A DNA stretch of 64,000 nucleotides from Lysinibacillus fusiformis (GCA_030027265.1 JASENG010000002.1:328982-392981), one strand, 5' to 3'; numbered from the stretch's first letter, positions 34,738 to 43,811 are shown. Notes: a model not told the origin generated them from the sequence alone. A program made the numbers and translations.

Positions 34738-34845
34738 TCACTCAGATTCAATCGAAATCCAGTCAAACTCGGTCACTTTCACTTCCATTTTTTCAATATA
34801 TCTGCGACAATAACGCCGAATCTTTTCATCGTCTTCTATCAACAT
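34738..34845 (-). pseudogene. Possible response-regulator fragment
   Basis: A 35-codon frame begins MLIEDDEKIRRYCRRYI, which looks like the first strand and acidic pocket of a receiver domain, but stops after EFDWISIESE. No recognisable continuation exists toward 34680, and no good ribosome site precedes it. It may be a decayed remnant or chance. The rest of 34326-34938 outside the RNA holds nothing recognised. Confidence 0.3.
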
Positions 34846-34938
34846 GATTCTGTACGTAAAATCCCTCTAGTTTTTAACGTTTATTTTTGCATAAACACTG
34901 ACGGGGACACTGTTGCAGAGGGTTCAGCAAGTTTTCTT

Positions 34939-35658
34939 TCAGTTGGCACCCAATGTAAACCCTTCGAATAAGCGTCCGCCGAATGGCTCGAGAACTTGAT
35001 CCACTAAAGAAATGACTGCTGATTTATCGCCCTGTCTGTAAAAGCCTTCGAACGCATGTATAAATTGACTTGTAAATGCAGGATCAAATTTATTTAATTC
35101 TCGAATTACCCATTTCGAAGAACCAACCCAGCATCCGTTGCTCCTTAAAACGAACTCATGAATCAAATCCGATAAAGTGTTGGCAATCATAAGCTCCTCG
35201 GCTCTGTTAGTCGAGCCGATAAAATCATATAGCGCATCGGTCATAAAATATCTTTTTAACTGAATCACTTCCTGCGGCCATTTTTCTGGGCCTTGTCTTA
35301 AAACAGCATTCGCTTCATTTTTAATTTCCTCAACAACGCCACAATCTTTTAGGATTAACCCCTCTGAAACCATTCTTGGCAAGGAAGGTCTGGCTCTTTT
35401 AACATCTGCTTCAAAAAATTCTTTATAGGAAATTAAGTTGTGAACAAAAACCTCTATGGCCCAATCCAATTCTATAGTGGATTGTCTATAGGAGGCTGAA
35501 ATTTTATCATCAAATATCACAATATCAAGGTCAGAAGTATCCGTTGCCTCTCCTCTTACAACACTTCCTGCAAGCAAAGCTCCCTGACAGTCCGGAAAGT
35601 ATTTAGCTGCAAATTGTGCAGCAGCATCTATTGGTTTAAGTTTCTTTTGAATGTCCAT
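34939..35658 (-). CDS. Nucleotidyltransferase-domain protein
   Basis: About 239 residues. The pol-beta-like signature ALLAGSVVRGEATDTSDLDIVIF (about residues 27-49) contains the GS and D-x-D metal-binding pattern; the C-terminal half is helical, as in kanamycin-nucleotidyltransferase-like proteins. An AGGAGGA site fits the ATG at 35658 rather than the frame start at 35673. It may modify a small molecule or a protein; target unknown. Confidence 0.8.
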   Translation of the reverse strand: MDIQKKLKPIDAAAQFAAKYFPDCQGALLAGSVVRGEATDTSDLDIVIFDDKISASYRQSTIELDWAIEVFVHNLISYKEFFEADVKRARPSLPRMVSEGLILKDCGVVEEIKNEANAVLRQGPEKWPQEVIQLKRYFMTDALYDFIGSTNRAEELMIANTLSDLIHEFVLRSNGCWVGSSKWVIRELNKFDPAFTSQFIHAFEGFYRQGDKSAVISLVDQVLEPFGGRLFEGFTLGAN

Positions 35659-35757
35659 AAGTCCTCCTGGCATCTAATTTTCCCTAACTATACTAATTGA
35701 TTACACTCCATGAACATTTGCTTGTTAAACAGGTAGAAGGTTCGAATAATTACCAAT

Positions 35758-35785
35758 TAAAAAGAACATCGAATAGATGTCCCTT
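35758..35785 (-). terminator. Intrinsic terminator
   Basis: GACATC/GATGTT stem followed by CTTTTTAATT on the minus strand, after the 35800-36090 gene. Confidence 0.6.
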
Positions 35786-35799
35786 CCCCGCTCAAATTT

Positions 35800-36090
35800 T
35801 CACTTTGGTTCGTTGAATACTACTTGTTTTTTGCTTTGGCGATGATTGATTAATAGAATAATCCCCGCCTGAATCGTCATGGATAAAACAAGTAAAATGA
35901 AATGCGTAAAACCATGGCCAATCCACGAGAAGATATAGAAAATTGGTGCTGATGAAAGATACGAAATATATTGGTTCTTCGTGATCATATAAAGAATCGT
36001 TGAAACACAAGCGGTTACCAATAGAACCTCCAATACAATCCGAATCAAATTGAAATCAACGGGAAAGAAAATTTCATTTATTATTTCCAT
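35800..36090 (-). CDS. Small membrane protein, three helices
   Basis: 96 residues with three hydrophobic segments (about 14-36, 42-58, 62-84) and a polar tail. AGGAGGATG precedes the start. Family not recognised. Confidence 0.55.
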   Translation of the reverse strand: MEIINEIFFPVDFNLIRIVLEVLLVTACVSTILYMITKNQYISYLSSAPIFYIFSWIGHGFTHFILLVLSMTIQAGIILLINHRQSKKQVVFNEPK

Positions 36091-36125
36091 TAGTCATCCT
36101 CCTAGTTCATTTTAGTTTTTCTTTA

Positions 36126-36572
36126 TTATTTCATTACATTTAGCTCATAATGATAGAATTCTGTATCCTTTTTGTAGCCATTTTTCTCGTATAACCGTTG
36201 AGCAGATAAGTTATCCGGTGCTGTGCTAAGGCTTAAACTTTTGGCACCCGTTTCAATAGCGAAATCCTTTGCTTTGTTTAAAAGCATTTGCCCTACTCCT
36301 CGTTTTCTGCCCTCTTCAGCCACATAAAGGTCATTTAATATCCAAGCTCGCTTCATCGAAATTGATGAAAACGTTGGATACAGCTGAGTAAAGCCAAGGT
36401 ATGTTTCTTTCTCTTTTGCGAGGAAAATAACTGAATCCTCATTTTCAATCCGTTCTTTTATGTAGGCAAGAGCAGCTTTTTCATCTGAGCCTTGATTGTA
36501 AAAGATTCGGTATAAGTTAAATAAATGCGCAGTCCCTTCTAAATCTTCAACTGTAGCTTGATAGATTTCCAT
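36126..36572 (-). CDS. GNAT-family N-acetyltransferase
   Basis: 148 residues with the full GNAT pattern: ILNDLYVAEEGRKRGVGQMLLNKA, the acetyl-CoA loop, and SLSTAPDNLSAQRLYEKNGYKKD. Acceptor unknown. It is followed by no close gene and preceded at 32 bases by a lipoprotein gene on the same strand. Confidence 0.85.
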   Translation of the reverse strand: MEIYQATVEDLEGTAHLFNLYRIFYNQGSDEKAALAYIKERIENEDSVIFLAKEKETYLGFTQLYPTFSSISMKRAWILNDLYVAEEGRKRGVGQMLLNKAKDFAIETGAKSLSLSTAPDNLSAQRLYEKNGYKKDTEFYHYELNVMK

Positions 36573-36603
36573 TTAATTTCTCTCCCTTTACATCCTGAAT
36601 GAA

Positions 36604-36987
36604 TTATTGTCCTTGAAAATTGATAATCTCTTTAAATTCTTCGCTAGTCGAAATGTTGTAGAACAAACTTCGATTTTCAACCTTTGCTATGGTCCCTGTT
36701 TCCGTATGATCGATCCATAAATAATATTCGTCCTCTCCAAGCTTTACGGTATATTGAGGTGGAATGGTGTTGTCCTCGAAATCGCCCAGCTCTCTAGCTT
36801 TGTCAAAAACTTTCGCGATGACTTTTACATCCTCTTCGTCCGTTATCAGTTGTTGAGCATCCGGTTTCTCCTCTTCGAAATTCAGCATTTCCTGAATTTC
36901 GATCGTATCGATGGAGCTTTTATTTTCACAAGCTGCCAAACTTAAGGTGCTAATAATCAACAGCAATGAACTCATTAATCTTTTCAA
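36604..36987 (-). CDS. Predicted lipoprotein
   Basis: About 127 residues. From a TTG at 36987 (GGAGG eight bases upstream) the signal peptide KRLMSSLLLIISTLSLAAC ends in a lipobox. The frame opens at 37041, but that overlaps the peptidase gene and has no site. The mature domain carries a beta-rich YTVKLGEDEYYLWIDHTETG segment typical of small secreted sensor-like proteins. Function unknown. Confidence 0.7.
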   Translation of the reverse strand: MKRLMSSLLLIISTLSLAACENKSSIDTIEIQEMLNFEEEKPDAQQLITDEEDVKVIAKVFDKARELGDFEDNTIPPQYTVKLGEDEYYLWIDHTETGTIAKVENRSLFYNISTSEEFKEIINFQGQ

Positions 36988-37007
36988 AATAAATTCCTCC
37001 AAAATTT

Positions 37008-37862
37008 TTAATTCTTTGCAGAGGCAAAACGATTTAGCCATTCATCCACGACCGAAAAGAAATCCTCATTTTTCCACCATAATAAAGTCTCTAATTCTCC
37101 TATTTGCTTGATAGACTCTTGGAAAAAGGTATCAGCGATGAAATAAGCTAATCGTGTATGGCCAAATGTGGCGCCGCCGTTGATGGAGAACCATTCCTTG
37201 AAAATCTCTATGTGCGGCTTACCGCTATTTAGATCATTTGCGAAACGATGAATGATGACTGTTTTGTTTTCCAGTGCAAATTGCACCCAATCATCTCCAT
37301 TATTATCATGAGAAAAATAGATGGATTCTTTGAGATTGGGAATAATCTGCCTTGAGAAATGGGTTGCTGCCCCTTCTTGCAGTAAAGTGACATAAGGATG
37401 CATCCATTGAACAGTTTTCCAATCCATTTGATGCCCATCTGAAATGATATTATGTGCAGCATGACCAAATTCGTGAGCAATAATGGCTCGTAATGGATCT
37501 GCTTCAGGTGATAACCGCTCCATGGCAAATGTTATATCAGGTATAATTTCGCGATGCGTATAAGCATTGGAACCATATGCCCCGACTATAAGATTTACCG
37601 AGATTGGAAATTCCAGCTGATACTTCACTTTATAGGAACGGACAACTTCCTCTATTAAATCCGTCATAGAGTTATGTACTTTTTGAATGGATTCCCAATC
37701 ATTCGGGTATTTTTCAATCGCTTGATTGAGCCTTTCATCCGTATTTTTGCAGTGGTATGTAAAATATATATTAAATATTTCAGGATACTTTTCGTAATAC
37801 GCCCGAAGCTGCTCAAGACTTCGCTCCTTTGGGAATGATGGGTATGTGTCAATGATCTTCAA
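37008..37862 (-). CDS. HEXXH zinc metallopeptidase-like protein
   Basis: 284 residues, cytoplasmic (no signal peptide). IIAHEFGHAAHNII holds the HEXXH zinc site at about residue 129; LLQEGAATHFSRQ about 35 residues later supplies the glutamate ligand expected of gluzincins. It resembles DUF2268-type predicted Zn-dependent proteases. Target unknown. The lipoprotein gene follows after 20 bases. Confidence 0.75.
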   Translation of the reverse strand: MKIIDTYPSFPKERSLEQLRAYYEKYPEIFNIYFTYHCKNTDERLNQAIEKYPNDWESIQKVHNSMTDLIEEVVRSYKVKYQLEFPISVNLIVGAYGSNAYTHREIIPDITFAMERLSPEADPLRAIIAHEFGHAAHNIISDGHQMDWKTVQWMHPYVTLLQEGAATHFSRQIIPNLKESIYFSHDNNGDDWVQFALENKTVIIHRFANDLNSGKPHIEIFKEWFSINGGATFGHTRLAYFIADTFFQESIKQIGELETLLWWKNEDFFSVVDEWLNRFASAKN

Positions 37863-37904
37863 ACTTTGAACGCCTCCTTAAACGGTTCGTTATTTATAGA
37901 ACTT

Positions 37905-37932
37905 CAACAAAGAAGGTATTAATCCTTCTTTA
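37905..37932. terminator. Hairpin upstream of the peptidase gene
   Basis: AAAGAAGG and CCTTCTTT pair; on the minus strand GTTGAAG follows. It belongs to a small family of similar sequences at 52166 and 57375. Confidence 0.45.
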
Positions 37933-38082
37933 GAATAATGCTTTTGGGAAAATTAACCATGATGAGCTAGGTTTGCACTTGTGTCCGGCAAATCGAAATT
38001 TCCTATAGATTTTAAAATGATAGTTGTGGGCTTTTTAAATAGACCAATTAAGATTTAAGATGATTTTCGGATGATGATTTTA

Positions 38083-38700
38083 TCTGGAATTTATTAATTA
38101 TTCGCTTTCAATACGCTTTAAATTTTGAAGTGTCTAGATTTTTGGGAGAAGTGTCTAGTTTTTTGGGAAAACTGTCTAGATTTCCGCGGAAAGTGTCTAG
38201 ATTTTTGCAAAAAGTGTCTAGATTTCCCAAAAAGCAGCTGAACTAGTGGGAGTCACTGCTAAAAACTCACATACAGATATGAAATGCTCTTTTGAATAGT
38301 AATTTTATCTGAAATTTATTAATTAGTTGCTTTCAATACGCTTTAAATTTTGAAGTGTCTAGATTTTTGGGAAAACTGTCTAGATTTTTGGGAAAACTGT
38401 CTAGATTTCCGCTGAAAGTGTCTAGATTTTTGCAAAAAGTGTCTAGATTTTCCAAAAAGCAGCTGAACTAGTGGGAGTCACTGCTAAAAACTCACATATA
38501 GATATGAAATGCTCTTTTAAAGAGTAATTTTATCTGAAATTTATTAATTAGTTGCTTTCAATACGCTTTAAATTTTGAAGTGTCTAGATTTTTGGGAGAA
38601 GTGTCTAGATTTTTGGGAAAACTGTCTAGATTTCCGCTGAAAGTGTCTAGTTTTTTGGGAAAACTGTCTAGATTTCCGCTGAAAGTGTCTAGATTAATCT
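38083..38700. repeat. Nested repeat: sixteen 21-bp units in three 225-bp blocks
   Basis: The unit GTGTCTAGATTTTTGGGAAAA and close variants recur with an exact 21-base step: five from 38130, five from about 38355, six from 38580. Between groups a ~120-bp non-repetitive segment (AGCAGCTGAACTAGTGGGAG ... GCTTTCAATACGCTTTAAA) is itself repeated, giving a 225-base period. No spacers vary, so it is not CRISPR. No open frame spans it. It lies in the gene-free interval 37863-38773. Confidence 0.95.
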
Positions 38701-38723
38701 ATGAATCTCTCAAGTAACACAAA

Positions 38724-38757
38724 ATAGAGCATCAATCCGATTTGGATTAATGCCCTT
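38724..38757 (-). terminator. Hairpin after the second anti-sigma gene
   Basis: GCATTAATCC and GGATTGATGC pair; TCTATTTTG follows on the minus strand. Confidence 0.6.
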
Positions 38758-38773
38758 GCAGCCACTTAACGAT

Positions 38774-39778
38774 CTATTTTCTATACTCCTCTGAAATATT
38801 CACTGTAAATGGCTCAAACTGGATTTCTTCCTTTTCAGTAACGAGTTTGGGTGTAAGAATGAGCTTCTCCGCTCCATTTTGAAGGTTGGCAAAAGTGTAG
38901 GAACCTTCAACATCTCGTTGTCTATTCGAACTGCTTCCGCTATTTGTAATCATTTCATAGGGATTGCCAAATTCATCTTTCGCTTCAAGTTCAATACCAG
39001 GTAGAAAAAAGTAACTATATTTTGATGGAAGTTCAATTTCAAATGGAACATTAATTGTATAACCTGTTACATCGATTGATGGTATTTTTAACGAAAATTC
39101 TTCTTTTGTTTCCGAATAGCCTGCATGTATTTTTTCTACATGTATTTTTTTAAGTTTAAACTTGAATGACCAATCTCCCTCAACAATTACATCTGTATCG
39201 GGATCCCACAGACTCCCCGGTGTCCAAGAAAGTTTGACTGTACGAGGGGACCGCCCTTTAAAATCAGGGGTTATCGTCATAACAGCAGCATAGGTTTTGT
39301 CAGCTACTTTCTTCATGGACGTAACTCCCCCTCCTTCAATTATTCCATTCGTTTCGATTGGGTTCCAAAAAACTGGTTGCTTCCCTAAATCTTTTTCGGA
39401 TTTAATCGATAGAGTGATTGTCACGTTGGTGCCATCATATATGGCATCAGCAATTTCGATCGTTGTATCATTACTCGTTTCCATCGAGCTGATCACCGTT
39501 GCATATTCATCGAAATAAATAAATTGTGTGGATTCTCCGTTAAAGTAATCCACTACGTTTTTGACAATCGGAATTTGTGACGCAATTGTTGGGGACAATG
39601 CCGCCATCGAAGCGCATATTCCACATGCCAGCAAGGCCGCCGCAATGGCGTAACGGAGCTGCCGTCTTTTTTTCTGGTTCAGAATATTGCGCAGTACTTG
39701 TTTTTTCTTAATCGGTGAGACTTCCATCGGTTCAATGTCATCGATATTTAGCTGAAGCATTTTTTCTAAGTCGTTCAT
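38774..39778 (-). CDS. DUF4179-family anti-sigma factor
   Basis: 334 residues: cytoplasmic N-terminus of ~40 residues, one membrane helix (about 42-62, YAIAAALLACGICASMAAL), then the extracellular DUF4179 part starting IASQIPIVKNVVDYF. The C-terminal segment has a DUF5643-like ending. It overlaps the sigma gene by 4 bases. Presumably it holds the sigma factor until an envelope stress signal arrives. Confidence 0.85.
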   Translation of the reverse strand: MNDLEKMLQLNIDDIEPMEVSPIKKKQVLRNILNQKKRRQLRYAIAAALLACGICASMAALSPTIASQIPIVKNVVDYFNGESTQFIYFDEYATVISSMETSNDTTIEIADAIYDGTNVTITLSIKSEKDLGKQPVFWNPIETNGIIEGGGVTSMKKVADKTYAAVMTITPDFKGRSPRTVKLSWTPGSLWDPDTDVIVEGDWSFKFKLKKIHVEKIHAGYSETKEEFSLKIPSIDVTGYTINVPFEIELPSKYSYFFLPGIELEAKDEFGNPYEMITNSGSSSNRQRDVEGSYTFANLQNGAEKLILTPKLVTEKEEIQFEPFTVNISEEYRK

Positions 39779-40323
39779 TGTAATCGCTCCTTTACCGCTT
39801 CCGATAATGCTAATTTTTTCTTTCCTCGATATAAACGATTTTCGACAGCAGATTTGGTGATTCCTAAGGTAGATGCTATTTCTCCGTTCGATAATTCTAA
39901 ATAATATTTCATTAAAAATAGTTCCCGTTCTGCATCCCGCATTGATTGCATCTCGACTAATAGCGCTTCTTTTTGCTCTTTCCGTAAATACAAAATTTCT
40001 GCTGTTTCGTGATTCTCTTGCTCTTTGGTTTGCTCCAGGCTGACAGTTTCCTTTTTCTGCTGTTTTCGGTACATATCAATCGCTTTATATTTCGTTATCG
40101 TTCCAATCCATTTTTTAAAATCCTGTTCATCTCCATTAAATTTCCTGCTATTTTGCCAAACAGCCAAGAACACGTCATTTACGCATTCGTCCACAGCCCC
40201 ATTTCCGCATGAATGCTGCAATATTTTGCGGGCTATTGCTATGACGTATGGCATATATGTATCAATCACATAAGCAAGCGCCTTTTCTTGCCGCTGCTGA
40301 AGCTTTCTTATAAAATCCTCCAC
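39775..40323 (-). CDS. ECF-type RNA polymerase sigma factor
   Basis: About 182 residues. Region 2: AVDECVNDVFLAVWQNSRKF and FKKWIGTITKYKAIDMYRK. Region 4: DAERELFLMKYYLELSNGEIASTL and KSAVENRLYRGKKKL. The GTG at 40323 follows AAGGGAG at good spacing and gives a normal length; the frame opens at 40341. Partner of the overlapping anti-sigma gene. Confidence 0.9.
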   Translation of the reverse strand: MEDFIRKLQQRQEKALAYVIDTYMPYVIAIARKILQHSCGNGAVDECVNDVFLAVWQNSRKFNGDEQDFKKWIGTITKYKAIDMYRKQQKKETVSLEQTKEQENHETAEILYLRKEQKEALLVEMQSMRDAERELFLMKYYLELSNGEIASTLGITKSAVENRLYRGKKKLALSEAVKERLQ

Positions 40324-40380
40324 TGCCCCAACTCCCTTCACTTAAAACAACGGTAAAAAAATCAAACGCTCTCGCCTAAA

Positions 40381-40415
40381 TTAAAAAAGACCCTCTGCAT
40401 TTAGGTCTTCTTAAA
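40381..40415 (-). terminator. Minus-strand terminator inside a divergent gap
   Basis: AAGACCT...AGGGTCTT stem followed by TTTTTAA on the minus strand. No minus-strand gene ends close by; it would stop transcripts that read through 40458-40937 from the Nudix gene. Confidence 0.55.
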
Positions 40416-40457
40416 GAAACTGTATACTAAACTAAATATGTATTGTGAGAAACTAGA

Positions 40458-40937
40458 TTGGAGATGCGAGCTTACATGCTAAAGGTAGAAACATTTATAT
40501 TAAACCCCAAATATCATTCAGAAAAAAACCAAAGATATATCCATTCCGAGAATTTCCCCTTTAACGAATATAAACAAAGCTCCTTGTATTGCTATATTGA
40601 AATCTATGAAGGTTGCAAGCTAGTTTTTGAAGGTTCCCTTGAAAGATGCCCCGAATATTGGTTTATCATCTTGCAAATCATGCAGCAAACCCTAGAAGTT
40701 GGAATGAGTGAATGGGAATTTCCTACATTACTGAGATTGGAAGCAGTAGACCCGGGTACAGTTCGTCTAACTCAAAATGAAACAGCTTATCTTTTCCCTA
40801 GAAATGCACTTTTCAAAGCATTGCTGGATGAATGCAAGCAACTCATGGATACGATGGGATCCGATACTGAATATCCGGCCGGTGCAATGGAAAGCTTCTA
40901 TCAACAAGTTGATGCAGTATCTCATAAAATCGGATAA
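40458..40937 (+). CDS. Hypothetical soluble protein
   Basis: Up to 159 residues without signal peptide or membrane helix. The start may be the first codon (TTG) or the ATG at 40476 (MLKVETFIL). The protein has a beta-rich N-terminus and a helical C-terminus (ALFKALLDECKQLMDTMG). I do not recognise it. Its stop is one base from the stop of the convergent Nudix gene, with no terminator between. Confidence 0.6.
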   Translation: MEMRAYMLKVETFILNPKYHSEKNQRYIHSENFPFNEYKQSSLYCYIEIYEGCKLVFEGSLERCPEYWFIILQIMQQTLEVGMSEWEFPTLLRLEAVDPGTVRLTQNETAYLFPRNALFKALLDECKQLMDTMGSDTEYPAGAMESFYQQVDAVSHKIG

Positions 40938-40938
40938 T

Positions 40939-41394
40939 TTATTTCGTAAATTGATGAATGAATTCCGTTATAATCGGTAAATCAGGAGGACTAATGTTAG
41001 AAGGAAGTTCGGTCAATTTAAAGAATTTCAATTCTTGAACCTCGCTTTCTTCTTTTCTTAATTCCCCTTCATAATCACGACAGATGTAGGCAGATACTAC
41101 AACATACACCTCATCACCATGAGGGTATTTATAATAGAATTGTTCCCCCGAGTAGACATTAAATAGCTCTAAACTGTTTGCAGATAGGCCGGTTTCTTCA
41201 AACAGCTCCCTTTTGGCGACTTGTTCCAACGACTCTCCCAATTCCAATGAACCGCCAGCCAGCGCCCAGCAATTATTATCCTGGCGAAGCTGCAATAAAA
41301 GCCGGTTCTCTTTATCAATTAAAATAACACAGGCTCCTGCCATTATGAGAGGCCTGCTTCCAACCAATTTTCTTAAATCCATTATATAGCCCAT
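40939..41394 (-). CDS. Nudix hydrolase
   Basis: 151 residues. GGSLELGESLEQVAK then RELFEETG forms a complete Nudix box (about residues 48-70). NNCWALAGGSLE upstream is typical of ADP-ribose or nucleotide-sugar type members, but the substrate is unknown. It converges tail to tail with the 40458 gene. Confidence 0.88.
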   Translation of the reverse strand: MGYIMDLRKLVGSRPLIMAGACVILIDKENRLLLQLRQDNNCWALAGGSLELGESLEQVAKRELFEETGLSANSLELFNVYSGEQFYYKYPHGDEVYVVVSAYICRDYEGELRKEESEVQELKFFKLTELPSNISPPDLPIITEFIHQFTK

Positions 41395-41422
41395 TATTTA
41401 GCCTCCTTCATCCACTGCTTAG

Positions 41423-41938
41423 CTAGTAATTTAGTGGATAGTGAATTTTCTCCAGCAGTACCTCTGCTTGCTTTATAAAAATATCCATATCGTTATGAAT
41501 CGTTATGTTTAATCCTAATTCTGCTTCACGCAGTATTTCTCGCAGCTCTTCAAAATTCCTTTTATCTTTTTCCGTTAAATTCACGAAGCTATATTCATCA
41601 TTAGTTGGGTATTGATTCAATCTCAAATATAACTTTTGTAAGATGACATCGTCTTTTTTTGAAAGGGTGCCTAATTGATTGCCCGTTGTTAGGCCCAGTG
41701 TAATTCCGTTCAGTACGTCCCCCAATTTAGCAGTTACCAATTTGGGTTCGGTCCAATTCGTTTCACTCTCATATGCGATTAAACCTTCCAGTTCGACCAA
41801 ATTGCTTTGCACTTCCGTGATAAGAACTTGCTCTTTCACGAAGTTCATCGTAAGTAGTCCCCACCCGACAAGAGCAAGAAGCAATACGTTCAGCCCTATT
41901 GAAATTCCAACGAAGATTTTTTTCTTTTTACTCAATTT
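41423..41938 (-). CDS. Membrane-anchored hypothetical protein
   Basis: About 171 residues. After a lysine-rich start one membrane helix (IFVGISIGLNVLLLALVGWGLL) anchors a helical extracellular domain with no cysteines. AAGGGGGAG serves a TTG at 41938 better than the frame start at 41953. Family unknown. It is 28 bases upstream of the Nudix gene. Confidence 0.6.
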   Translation of the reverse strand, partial: KLSKKKKIFVGISIGLNVLLLALVGWGLLTMNFVKEQVLITEVQSNLVELEGLIAYESETNWTEPKLVTAKLGDVLNGITLGLTTGNQLGTLSKKDDVILQKLYLRLNQYPTNDEYSFVNLTEKDKRNFEELREILREAELGLNITIHNDMDIFIKQAEVLLEKIHYPLNY

Positions 41939-42108
41939 CGACTCCCCCTTCAAGAAAATTTTACCATAATTTAGTTGAAGGGATTTGGTTTAAAGGAAAA
42001 AGTATAGGTTATTTAAAATGTGTCCGGTAAATTCTGGATTATGTCCAGAAAAATAAAACTCAGGTGTAATCGATTGAAAATGGGAACACTAGAAACAGGA
42101 GTGATTCT

Positions 42109-42771
42109 TTGAATACATTTATTTACTTCCTTCTCGTTTTTGGCTATCTTTGTTTCTTGATATGGGGTCTTATCCTTTCTAAAAGGAGCATGTTGGATTT
42201 CACCAGTGTGCTTTTACTCGTTATTGTTGGACTTGTTTATGATAATTTGATCATTGCACTAGGAAAGTTTATTGGCGGGGGAAAACTGCTTGAAGGGTTA
42301 AGTACTCTGCGTTACTGGTTACACGCACTCTTTACCCCTACACTTATTCTTTTTGCATGGAGTATTGGGGAGAATCTTGGTTTACCATGGGCCAAGAAGA
42401 AATTTTGGAAAGTGATCTTTAGTTTACTGACAGCAGGTTTAATTCTTTACGAACTTTTCACTTCAGTTATCGGACTAAAATTAAAGGCTAATGAAGATAA
42501 TGGCATATTCACCTATGAAAGTATTGAATCAGTGAGTCCAGTCATGGTCATCCTGGTCACGCTAGTTCTCTTTATAATGGGCATTATTTTAGTGAAAAGG
42601 TTCCATTTTCCTTGGCTATTAATTGGAACAGTCGTGATGATTTCAGGCAGTATAACAGCTGCTTGGATTAAGAACTTTCCTATTATGAATAGTTTGGAAT
42701 TTCTTTTAATCCTTTCATTACTTTTGACAAAGCGATATCAAGTTAGAGAGTCAGAAAAAATGAACACATAA
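42109..42771 (+). CDS. Multi-pass membrane protein, unknown
   Basis: 220 residues with about seven hydrophobic helices. It begins at TTG with AGGAG seven bases upstream. The stretch TLRYWLHALFTPTLILFAWSI contains conserved-looking polar residues inside the membrane. I do not recognise the family. A strong terminator follows. Confidence 0.6.
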   Translation: MNTFIYFLLVFGYLCFLIWGLILSKRSMLDFTSVLLLVIVGLVYDNLIIALGKFIGGGKLLEGLSTLRYWLHALFTPTLILFAWSIGENLGLPWAKKKFWKVIFSLLTAGLILYELFTSVIGLKLKANEDNGIFTYESIESVSPVMVILVTLVLFIMGIILVKRFHFPWLLIGTVVMISGSITAAWIKNFPIMNSLEFLLILSLLLTKRYQVRESEKMNT

Positions 42772-42782
42772 CTCTTCTCTAT

Positions 42783-42820
42783 CAAAAAAGTCGTCTCTGC
42801 GTTTAAGACGACTTTTTTTG
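42783..42820 (+). terminator. Intrinsic terminator
   Basis: AAAAAAGTCGTCT and AGACGACTTTTTTT form a perfect stem with a nine-base loop. Confidence 0.92.
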
Positions 42821-42845
42821 CACCGAAATCTTTAGAGGCAAATTG

Positions 42846-43811
42846 TTATTTTAGATAGAATGTGGATCCATCAATTATTTCCACATCATCTCTCTTGTTA
42901 ATTTCTTTCATTAGTTTAAAAAGAGCTTCATCCTTCTTTTTAGCTTCAATCATGCAATCGATTTGGGGAACCGTCCCTTTGATTTCTTTTAAAAACCTAA
43001 AAAACATCTCCACATCTACATAATCCGAGTGATGACGAAATTCAGTCTCGCTTTTGGGACTTGAAATATGCATTTTGATGGGAAGCGGAGAATCTCTCCA
43101 TGTACCCAAAACACGATCCCAATTTTCCTCCCAATGCTTATTTTGATGATGGGCAAGATGGTGATGGTAATCAAATACAAGCGGAATGCCTAGTTTTTCA
43201 CATAAATAAAGCGTATCATCCAGTGTAAATGATTTGTCATCATTTTCGAGCATAATCATCTTTTGAATACCTCTTGGTACATCCATCCAATTATCGACAA
43301 AACGCTCTAATGATTTTTCTGTTTCCTGATATCTCCCACCAACATGGAGCACACAACGATGAACAGCGTCGATTTTCATTCCCTTCAGCAATAAATGATG
43401 CAGTTTTAAGTTTTTGATGGAGTTTTTAAATACATCCTTTTTGTCAGAATTCAGAACTACAAAATGGTCTGGATGAAAGTCGATTCTTATGCTGTTTTTC
43501 GCTGCATACTCCCCCACTTCCCGCAACTTATCCTTGATTGGGCTCATGTAGTCCCAATCCAGAAGTGCTTCATGGGTGGCTAATGGAATTAGTCGCGACG
43601 TTAAACGGTAAAAGTGAATTTCATGAAAGACATTATGCTTCAGAAGCCTGAGCGTATTTTCCAGGTTCGTTAGTGCGAGCTGTTCTAATTTGCGAATTGC
43701 CGCTTCCCGATCGTCAATTTTTTGAAATTGGGTAAAGGTCATCGTTTTGGATGGCGAAGCATTTTTCAGTTCCATACTCATCGCTACATAGCCTAATCGT
43801 ATTAGTGTCAT
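42846..43811 (-). CDS. uvsE: UV DNA damage endonuclease
   Basis: 321 residues of the UvsE/UVDE TIM-barrel family, which nicks DNA 5' to UV photoproducts. Metal-binding histidines and acids are recognisable in order: IRIDFHPDHFVVLNS, CVLHVGGRY, MLENDDKSFTLDDTL, LVFDYHHHLAHH and MHISSPKS, with MIEAKKKDEAL at the end. Typical of spore-formers that need light-independent repair of UV lesions. Confidence 0.93.
   Translation of the reverse strand: MTLIRLGYVAMSMELKNASPSKTMTFTQFQKIDDREAAIRKLEQLALTNLENTLRLLKHNVFHEIHFYRLTSRLIPLATHEALLDWDYMSPIKDKLREVGEYAAKNSIRIDFHPDHFVVLNSDKKDVFKNSIKNLKLHHLLLKGMKIDAVHRCVLHVGGRYQETEKSLERFVDNWMDVPRGIQKMIMLENDDKSFTLDDTLYLCEKLGIPLVFDYHHHLAHHQNKHWEENWDRVLGTWRDSPLPIKMHISSPKSETEFRHHSDYVDVEMFFRFLKEIKGTVPQIDCMIEAKKKDEALFKLMKEINKRDDVEIIDGSTFYLK

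Noticed and set aside
38083..38700. CRISPR-like array
   Set aside because: Units are contiguous 21-mers without unique spacers, and no cas genes are nearby.
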